In this document: positions 20,515-26,931 of the stretch, piece after piece
How the letters are laid out: the number at the start of each line of letters is the position of its first letter
Position numbering within the stretch: position 1 is the first letter of the stretch
Virus record (IMG/VR): IMGVR_UViG_3300034103_000118
Span: 1 to 26,931 of that record
Direction: 5' to 3' (one strand)
DNA: 26,931 bases
From: a virus
Notes under the pieces: model-generated
Seen by the model: only the letters and a program-made list of their open reading frames with translations
What the model was told of the DNA's origin: nothing
Database searches by the model: none
Position numbers and translations under genes: made by a program

Positions 20515-22886
20515 TGGCGCGTACCTCTCCCGGCCTCACTCCCTTCGTGGAGGATCGCCCCGAAGTTCGGCGCGTATCCGCTGGCATGCGTATCCCTGAT
20601 GCGCGTATCGACACCCCTCGACTCCGTCCCGGTGGAGCGAACGTCTCCGACACCTACACGGGTGCCCCTCAGATGCCCACGCTGGCACAGGGTGTCCCTC
20701 AGCAGATCCCCACCGGTGAAGGGGAGATGATGAACCGGCTGGTGCAGTCCCTCGGGGCTCTCAATCCCAACCTCCAGAGGTTCATCACCACCATCACGGA
20801 ACCCAACAACAAGAACATCGACAGCAAGGTCCAGAAGCTCCTCGCTGGCAAAACCTACGCGGAACAGCAGAAGATCCTCAACGAGAACCCGCTGTTCAAG
20901 AACCAAGTCGCGAAGGAGTACGGTGGCAAGCTCGTGGGCCTCAAGAAGGCTGACGAGACCATCGAACGCCTCAAGAAGGAATACCTCGAAGGAGGGTTCG
21001 ACCGTGAAGGCGGGAACCTTGAGGAGTGGATCAACAACGCCATCAAGGCTGACATTGCTGGCCTCGATGAGACCAGTGCTACCCAGTACGCCGACCGCGT
21101 CCGCGCAGGGACGAACTCGCTCTACACAACCCACGGTAAGTGGCTCGCTGAGGGCAAGCTCCGTCAGCAGGACGACATCATCTACGGGGCCTTCAAGGCC
21201 ACGGTGAACAAGGGCTTCGACGACAACAAGGATGGAGTCGCGATCCTCGCTGAGGTCGAGGGGCAGTTCAAGGCCAACAAGGCCCTGACGAACAAGCCCT
21301 TCATCGAACAGGAGGCTATGCTCCTACAGGCTGTCCAGCAGTTCGCTGGTGACATCAAGCCTGAGGACCCGGACGCTCCCCGGAAGTACGCACTGGTCGA
21401 ACAGATGCTCAACGCCAAGCGCAAGCTCCCAGATGGCTCCGAGATGTCCTTCCTTGAGCGCGGCTCAACCTCTGGTCAGGCTGCCAAGATCCTCGAACAC
21501 GCCCGCAAGGTGAACGTTGCTGCCGGGGATTGGATCAAGAAGGACAACATCGCGAACCTCCGCGAGGGGGCGGCTTCCGGTCAGGCTGGCTTCATCCCGA
21601 AGCTGGATGCCTTCGTCAAGGAGAACCCCGGCGTCATCTCCTCGTCCCAGTATCAGGCGATGCGCTCTGCCCATCTTGAGGCCACCGCAAGGAACCTCAA
21701 GGCTCTGGAAGAGCAGAAGCGCATTCAGGCTGAGGAAGCCCAGAAGAAGGACATCCTCCTGTCCGCTCAGGTCGCTGCCGCCTCCGGTACGCTCTACAAG
21801 CAGGAGGACCAGACCTACATCGACCGTAACGGCAACGTGAAGGTCTACAAGGCTGAGGACATCCGCAAGGACACCGTCGCTGCCGCCCATCAACTCATCA
21901 ACGTCCAGTACGAAGCCGCTCGCAAGAAGATTGGTGAAGAGGCTGCCCTGAACATGAAGGTCGCCAAGGAGACGGAACTCTACGGCACCTCGCTGGAGAA
22001 GAACCCTCTCTGGGAGAACATGTTCAAGAATGGCCCCGGCGCTGCCAATACGGTGGTCGGTGCTGGCGGTGACATCCCCGGTACGCTGGTGGACAGCTTC
22101 CGCAACTACCGGCACCTCAAGACCAAGTCCCCTCAGCTTCTCAACCGTCACGTTGACCGGGAGAACGCCATGTTCTGGGAGGTGGCTGATGCTGCCCTCG
22201 CAACTGGCTTTGCTGCCAACGAGAAGGAAGCCCTCACTCTGGCACAGAACGCCACTCAGAAGGCTCGTTCCACGATCAACGCTGGTCTCCCCGGTCCTGA
22301 GAAGTTCAACGACCGGATCTCGAAGAAGATGACCGGTAGCTGGTGGGAGCGTGTCACGAAGGGCACTCAGGTGAGCGAGACCCTCAACAACGGCGTAGCG
22401 GTGCTGGAAGCTCGTGAGCTTGCCACCACGCTGGCCGCTGGTCTCGGCATCAACTGGGAACTGGCTGCGGATCGTGCCGCTGAGACCGTGATGAAGCGTT
22501 ACGTGGTTGTGAACAACTCCGCTGTCCGTATCGCGGACAAGGAGGTGGACAAGGACTTCGCTAATCACGCCAACCGCTACGTGCGGTATTGGCTTGAGAA
22601 CAACGCTGCCGCCTTGAAGAAGGAGGGTGTCAATCCCTCTGACATCTCGATCCGTTCTGTCAACGACCGGTCGAATGTGTGGGTGATCTACAACACCTCC
22701 ACGTTCGAGCAATACGATCTACCCGGCTCGAACTTCACGCCCAAGCAGATCCGCGAGATGCTGGAGATCGTCCAGAAGAAGCAGGAGATCAAGGGCAACC
22801 GGGCGGTCGAGGCCGAGAAGGAGAAGGCCCGCAAGGTTCGTGAGCGTGACGCTCTGGACCGTGACGCACTCAACTCGAACAGGTAA
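20514..22886 (+). CDS. Internal virion protein C, T7 gp15-like
   Basis: This 790-residue protein (T7 gp15 is 747) occupies the gp15 position. T7 gp15 forms the periplasmic tunnel with gp16 during DNA ejection. Sequence is largely helical, with many Lys, Glu and Ala, and it starts with MARTSPGLTPFVEDRPEVRR. Long helices such as LKALEEQKRIQAEEAQKKD are visible. I see no enzymatic motif. The start overlaps the gp14-like stop. The identification depends on size, order and helical composition more than on sharp motifs. Confidence 0.85.
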   Translation: MARTSPGLTPFVEDRPEVRRVSAGMRIPDARIDTPRLRPGGANVSDTYTGAPQMPTLAQGVPQQIPTGEGEMMNRLVQSLGALNPNLQRFITTITEPNNKNIDSKVQKLLAGKTYAEQQKILNENPLFKNQVAKEYGGKLVGLKKADETIERLKKEYLEGGFDREGGNLEEWINNAIKADIAGLDETSATQYADRVRAGTNSLYTTHGKWLAEGKLRQQDDIIYGAFKATVNKGFDDNKDGVAILAEVEGQFKANKALTNKPFIEQEAMLLQAVQQFAGDIKPEDPDAPRKYALVEQMLNAKRKLPDGSEMSFLERGSTSGQAAKILEHARKVNVAAGDWIKKDNIANLREGAASGQAGFIPKLDAFVKENPGVISSSQYQAMRSAHLEATARNLKALEEQKRIQAEEAQKKDILLSAQVAAASGTLYKQEDQTYIDRNGNVKVYKAEDIRKDTVAAAHQLINVQYEAARKKIGEEAALNMKVAKETELYGTSLEKNPLWENMFKNGPGAANTVVGAGGDIPGTLVDSFRNYRHLKTKSPQLLNRHVDRENAMFWEVADAALATGFAANEKEALTLAQNATQKARSTINAGLPGPEKFNDRISKKMTGSWWERVTKGTQVSETLNNGVAVLEARELATTLAAGLGINWELAADRAAETVMKRYVVVNNSAVRIADKEVDKDFANHANRYVRYWLENNAAALKKEGVNPSDISIRSVNDRSNVWVIYNTSTFEQYDLPGSNFTPKQIREMLEIVQKKQEIKGNRAVEAEKEKARKVRERDALDRDALNSNR

Positions 22887-22890
22887 GTGA

Positions 22891-25800
22891 ATGACAATCC
22901 CTACACCCCCTGAACACATCAAGCGGATCATCGACGAGAACGTCCCCGAAGAGATGCGCGACTACGCCTACCGCATGGCGTACAAGGAGAGCGGATACCG
23001 CCCGAACGCACGTCCCCGCGACAAGGATGGCAATCTCCTGTCGAGCGCCACTGGTCTGTACCAGTTCATCAAGGGCACCGGAAAGCAGTATGGGCTGATT
23101 GATGAAGAGGGGGACTACCGGGATGATCCTGTTCGCAACACGCGAGCCTTCGTCCAGCTAACCATGGACAATCGCGGCCACCTTCGTCGTGCGCTCGGAC
23201 GTGATCCGACGTGGGGCGAACTGGCCGTGGCCCATCAGCAGGGTGCCGGTGGTGCTGCCGCTCTCCTCCGTGGAGAAGGACAGGTCGTTGGCACCCAAGC
23301 TGGGGCTCCGAAGAACGCTCGCGACATCATGCGGTACTACGGGTACGACGGTGGGAACGATATCGTCTCCACCTCGTCCAACGTCTCCCTCTATGATGCA
23401 ACTCCCGGCGAGGTCACCTCCAACCGGGAGGAGCGCATCAACTCCGTCATGGCTGACGAGGCTCCCAAGTGGTCCATGCCGACCGCTCTGTGGGAGAGCG
23501 TCAAGCAGGAGAACATGGTTGGCTGGATCTTGGAGGACTTCAAGGCCAAGGCTGACCCAAACTTCAACGGCCCCGACTACATGGAGACGGAGGCTGAGAA
23601 GGAGCGCCTCAAGAAGTACCCTGCCATTATGGTCAAGGATCTCGTGTGGTCCGTCTCCAAGGACGACTACGAGCGCAAGATCGAACTGATCGAGCAGGAG
23701 ATGAAGTATCAGACCGAGTTGCAGAAGCTCGGCTGGAAGGGCACCGCTGCACAGATGCTCGGTGCTATGGCTGATCCGGCTGGATGGGCTCTTGCAGTCC
23801 TCTCTCCGGTCTCTGGCGGTGCCGTGAAGCTCGGTCGTGCTGCCCAGATCCTCGCCATTGGTGCTGAGGGTGCTGCTGGCAACGTGATCGCTGACCTTCC
23901 CCAGCTTGCGAACCGGCCCGGCTTCCAGAAGGAGCAGTTGCTCTATTCGGCTGCTGGTGGCTTCGCCTTCGGTACTGGCCTCGGTGCGTTCATCAAGCCC
24001 CGTGCTGACCTCGTTGACGACGTGGATGCCATGCGGAGAACCGCAGAGCGCCTCCAGCGGAACATCGAGGCTCGTGCTGGTGCCGGTGGTGCCGCTCCGA
24101 ACTTCGGTGACGTGGCCCCTGTCCACGCCGCTACGGACCTCTTCCTGACCCCTGAGTTCGACAAGGCTGCCGCTGCAACTGACAAGTCCCGGTATCGCGT
24201 TGACTTCGTGGGTCGTACCGCTTCCCCGGATAGCGATCCGCTCTCCCGCTCCATCGTCCGCAACCTCGCTGAGGACGGCGTAGGATCGGCTGACGGTTCC
24301 GCAACTCCTCGTGCGGCTTCGGTGGAGGCCAACCGCATCAACCTCACCAACCTCGTCTGGTTCTCTCGCGAGTTCACCACGGCGTGGGACGACTACGCCA
24401 CCCGCAACAAGGTGGGTTGGTTCAACAAGGGTGAGGCTCAGATCCAGTTCAAGGCCGACATCTCTGAGGCAACGCGGACCACGGACCCCGCTCGGTTCAC
24501 TGAGTTCGACCCTGCCGTCCAGAAGATGGCCACCTTCCAGAAGGAGTGGTATTGGCGCTGGCTGGAGATGGCCCAGAACCCCGGCGTTCTGGATGGGACC
24601 ACCCGTCGTCCCCTCAAGGGGTTCGAGGAGGTTGGCCCGAACGACTTCTACGCTCCCCGCCTTTACGACAAGGTCAAGTTCGACGGCCACGTCTACCGCT
24701 TCGGTGACATTCAGATCGAGAAGCTGGTCAAGGAGAGCATCTACGATCACCTCGACGACATCTCGAAGGATCTTGCGGATAAGGTTGCCAAGGCCTTCTA
24801 CAAGGGCCTCAGGGAAGCCTCTATCGGCGGTGAGGTTCGGATGAGTGCAGCCCTTGCTGGACACGACCGCGAGGCCCTGAGGGCCATGCTACGTGACGCT
24901 GGGAGCATATCGGACGATGAGATCACTTCGGTGATCAACAAACTCTCCCCGCCCAAGGAGGGCACGACGAACGCTCGCGGCAAGCGACGTACCCCGATGA
25001 ACATCGACCACGTCGTGTACCTCAAGGACAGCAAGACGGGAGAGACTATCCCGGTCAAGGTTTCGGATTGGACCGAGAACGACGCGGTGAAGGTCGCTCA
25101 CATGTACTCGCGTACCATGTCGGCTGACATCGCTCTGGCGCGTATGCGTATCGAGAACCCCGCTTGGCGGCAGGGTGACCCGGAAGCCGACCGCTGGTTG
25201 GTGGATGGCATCCACTCCGAGAGCGAGTGGGTTACGCTCATGGACAAGGTCCGTGACGTTGCCAACCAGAAGGGTGTCGATCTCAACAAGACCAACTCCA
25301 ACATCGAGCGTATGTCGTTCATCTACGATGCCATGAAGGGCAAGGTGGACAAGTGGGAGAAGGGCAAGCTCGGCTCGTTCCTCCGCATGGTTCGCGATTG
25401 GAACTTCACCCGCGCCATGAACCAAGTTGGCTTTGCTCAGATCCCTGAGCTTGGTGTCGCCATTGGTCAGGTGGGGCTCAAGACCGCTTACAACGCCATG
25501 CCGTCCTTCCGCACGTTCCTGCGAGACGCCCGTACCGGGAAGCTCGCTGACGAACTGGCAGAGGAGATGGAGTGGATCGCGAACGGTGGCACGGACGCCC
25601 TGCGCTCTGGCACCTTCATCAACAACGATCCCCTCGGCAACCTGATCGAGGGTGATGGTATGATGGGGACTCTGGAGAAGAAGATGGCGAAGGCGGCTCA
25701 CGTCACCTCGCACATCTCTGGGATGCAGGCTGCCAACGTGTTCCTCCAGCGGTTCAGCATGAAGCTGATCGCTGCGAAGTTTGCCACGGCTGCCAACGGG

Positions 25801-26622
25801 GACACGGCGCTCAACATGAAGCGTATGGCTGTCCTCGGCATCGACAAGGATGACGCCAAGGAGATCTTCGCCCAGATCAAGAAGCACGCCAGCTACTTCG
25901 ATGCTGATGGCAAGAAGCTCCGTCGTCTGAACGTGGAGAACTGGGACCCCGGTCCTCGCTATGCTTTCGAGCATGCGGTGTTCTCTTGGACGCGGCGTAT
26001 GATCCAAGAGAATGACATCGGTCAGATGAACAGTCTCTTCGGATCTACGTGGGGCAAGATCATCTTCCAGTTCCGGTCGTTCATGATCGGGGCGTACACG
26101 AAGAACACGCTGCACAACCTCTCGGTAGGTACGCCCTACGAGATCGCAATGATGACGGCCCTCCAGATGACGATGGGCACCTTGGCCTACACGTCACAGG
26201 TCCATTTGCAATCGCTTGGTCGCTCGGACAGGGAGAAGTTCCTCGAAGAGAAGTTGGGCAAGGAGGGTGAGTACAATAAGCTCGTTATGGCCGCTATCCA
26301 GCGGACCGGCAGCTTCTCGATCCTCCCCGCCTTTGGTGACATCCTCACTGGTGTCCTTGGTATGGACCCCCTGTTCAACTCGCGTGTGACCGGAACCCCC
26401 GCACAGGGCTTCGTGTCGAACCCGACGTTGGCTGGGATTGACAACTTCCTCCGTGGTGTACGTGGGGTCTCCTCCACGATCACGAAGGACAGCCCGCTCA
26501 CGCAAGGGGAGTTTAGGGCACTGACCTCAGTACTCCCGTTTGCGAATGCGCTCCCCACTGTGTGGACGCTCAATGCAGCGGCCAATGCGTTGGGACTTCC
26601 CGAGAAGGAACCCAGAAAGTGA
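22891..26622 (+). CDS. Internal virion protein D with lytic transglycosylase domain, T7 gp16-like
   Basis: This 1243-residue protein (T7 gp16 is 1318) is the large ejectosome protein. Residues about 1-150 form an SLT-type transglycosylase: Glu33 in YKESGYRPNA is the likely catalytic acid, followed by ATGLYQFIKGTG (53-64) and VAHQQGAGG (113-121). This would open peptidoglycan locally at infection. A hydrophobic stretch near 290-335 (AMADPAGWALAVLSP onward) is a plausible membrane-interacting region, as expected for gp16. The rest is helical. It starts 4 bases after the gp15-like stop and ends just before a strong terminator, closing the tail/ejectosome operon. Confidence 0.95.
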   Translation: MTIPTPPEHIKRIIDENVPEEMRDYAYRMAYKESGYRPNARPRDKDGNLLSSATGLYQFIKGTGKQYGLIDEEGDYRDDPVRNTRAFVQLTMDNRGHLRRALGRDPTWGELAVAHQQGAGGAAALLRGEGQVVGTQAGAPKNARDIMRYYGYDGGNDIVSTSSNVSLYDATPGEVTSNREERINSVMADEAPKWSMPTALWESVKQENMVGWILEDFKAKADPNFNGPDYMETEAEKERLKKYPAIMVKDLVWSVSKDDYERKIELIEQEMKYQTELQKLGWKGTAAQMLGAMADPAGWALAVLSPVSGGAVKLGRAAQILAIGAEGAAGNVIADLPQLANRPGFQKEQLLYSAAGGFAFGTGLGAFIKPRADLVDDVDAMRRTAERLQRNIEARAGAGGAAPNFGDVAPVHAATDLFLTPEFDKAAAATDKSRYRVDFVGRTASPDSDPLSRSIVRNLAEDGVGSADGSATPRAASVEANRINLTNLVWFSREFTTAWDDYATRNKVGWFNKGEAQIQFKADISEATRTTDPARFTEFDPAVQKMATFQKEWYWRWLEMAQNPGVLDGTTRRPLKGFEEVGPNDFYAPRLYDKVKFDGHVYRFGDIQIEKLVKESIYDHLDDISKDLADKVAKAFYKGLREASIGGEVRMSAALAGHDREALRAMLRDAGSISDDEITSVINKLSPPKEGTTNARGKRRTPMNIDHVVYLKDSKTGETIPVKVSDWTENDAVKVAHMYSRTMSADIALARMRIENPAWRQGDPEADRWLVDGIHSESEWVTLMDKVRDVANQKGVDLNKTNSNIERMSFIYDAMKGKVDKWEKGKLGSFLRMVRDWNFTRAMNQVGFAQIPELGVAIGQVGLKTAYNAMPSFRTFLRDARTGKLADELAEEMEWIANGGTDALRSGTFINNDPLGNLIEGDGMMGTLEKKMAKAAHVTSHISGMQAANVFLQRFSMKLIAAKFATAANGDTALNMKRMAVLGIDKDDAKEIFAQIKKHASYFDADGKKLRRLNVENWDPGPRYAFEHAVFSWTRRMIQENDIGQMNSLFGSTWGKIIFQFRSFMIGAYTKNTLHNLSVGTPYEIAMMTALQMTMGTLAYTSQVHLQSLGRSDREKFLEEKLGKEGEYNKLVMAAIQRTGSFSILPAFGDILTGVLGMDPLFNSRVTGTPAQGFVSNPTLAGIDNFLRGVRGVSSTITKDSPLTQGEFRALTSVLPFANALPTVWTLNAAANALGLPEKEPRK

Positions 26623-26629
26623 ACGTAAT

Positions 26630-26658
26630 GGGGGGCAATAGTGCCCCCCTTTTTCTTT
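26630..26658 (+). terminator. Rho-independent terminator after the ejectosome genes
   Basis: GGGGGGCA (26630-26637) pairs perfectly with TGCCCCCC (26642-26649) around a 4-base loop, followed by TTTTTCTTT (26650-26658). It lies 8 bases after the gp16-like stop and separates that gene from the tail fibre gene. Confidence 0.93.
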
Positions 26659-26670
26659 GAAAGGTCTCCA

Positions 26671-26931
26671 ATGGCAACCACGTTTGTCGAATATATCGGG
26701 AATGGCTCCAACAAGAACTTCACGGTTACCTTCCCCTACATCTCCCAGAGCCACGTCAAGGTCACCCTTAACGGTGTCCTTCTGATCACTCCTACGAACT
26801 ACGTATGGCTCTCGGCCTCGGTGATCCAGTTCGTCACTGCACCTGGCTTTGGGGCCTTCATCCGCATCGCTCGTCAGACGCCGACCGGGGTCCTCGTGGA
26901 CTTCGTTGACGGCTCGACGCTGACCGAGACG
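26671..26931 (+). CDS. Tail fibre protein, T7 gp17-like N-terminus, 3' partial
   Basis: The first 87 codons are present; the frame is still open at the window end. AAGG (26661-26664) is 6 bases before ATG 26671. The start MATTFVEYIGNGSNKNFTVT and the following VTLNGV and FGAFIRIARQTP match the conserved tail-binding domain of T7 gp17-type fibres, which attaches the fibre to the gp11/gp12 tail. The host-recognition part is outside the window. Because a terminator lies between it and gp16, it probably has its own promoter or is expressed by readthrough. Confidence 0.9.
   Translation, partial: MATTFVEYIGNGSNKNFTVTFPYISQSHVKVTLNGVLLITPTNYVWLSASVIQFVTAPGFGAFIRIARQTPTGVLVDFVDGSTLTET

Noticed and set aside
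23158-24864. 568-codon minus-strand frame opposite the gp16-like gene
   Set aside because: Same GC-driven antisense effect; the + strand gene is certain.

Overview
The window is about 27 kb of a lytic, short-tailed phage (podovirus) with T7-type architecture. Every convincing gene is on the + strand. From left to right the T7-equivalent genes keep T7 order: endonuclease I (gp3), lysozyme/amidase (gp3.5), primase-helicase (gp4), DNA polymerase (gp5), exonuclease (gp6), gp7.3-like protein, portal (gp8), scaffold (gp9), capsid (gp10), tail tubular proteins A and B (gp11, gp12), internal virion proteins (gp13 to gp16) and the tail fibre N-terminus (gp17). GC content is high, with strong third-position GC bias. 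That bias also produces long spurious open frames on the minus strand.

No RNA polymerase, ligase, ssDNA-binding protein or terminase gene is in the window; they could lie outside it. The gene set (class II B12-dependent ribonucleotide reductase, ThyX, glutaredoxin, PhoH, MazG-like and DUF3310 proteins in a T7 backbone) resembles the marine 'cobavirus'/roseophage SIO1 group and some marine T7-like phages. A high-GC, probably alphaproteobacterial and B12-using host is therefore an inference, not something the sequence shows directly.

Region 1 (1-1141): end of endonuclease I, an endonuclease VII-like HNH protein and the T7-lysozyme-type amidase. Region 2 (1142-5622): a hairpin, an HTH protein, primase-helicase with a candidate internal start for a helicase-only form, a small coiled-coil protein, a family A polymerase lacking the T7 thioredoxin-binding insertion, and two small genes. 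Region 3 (5641-11574): nucleotide supply, with ThyX, glutaredoxin, exonuclease, DUF3310 protein, MazG-like pyrophosphatase, class II RNR and PhoH, plus a small lipoprotein and a small membrane protein. Exonuclease can release nucleotides from host DNA, RNR and ThyX convert and methylate them, and glutaredoxin is a plausible electron donor.

Region 4 (11600-16444): head genes. A probable lysis cassette (membrane protein, i-spanin, overlapping o-spanin) sits between scaffold and capsid, followed by a structured non-coding leader, the capsid gene and a strong terminator. Region 5 (16462-26658): tail tubes and ejectosome proteins, ending in a second strong terminator. Region 6 (26671-26931): the start of the tail fibre gene, cut by the window edge.

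Most genes overlap their neighbours by 1 to 30 bases (ATGA, GTGA, TAATG), indicating long polycistronic, translationally coupled messages. Several small genes use GTG or TTG starts or are too short for ordinary gene calling.
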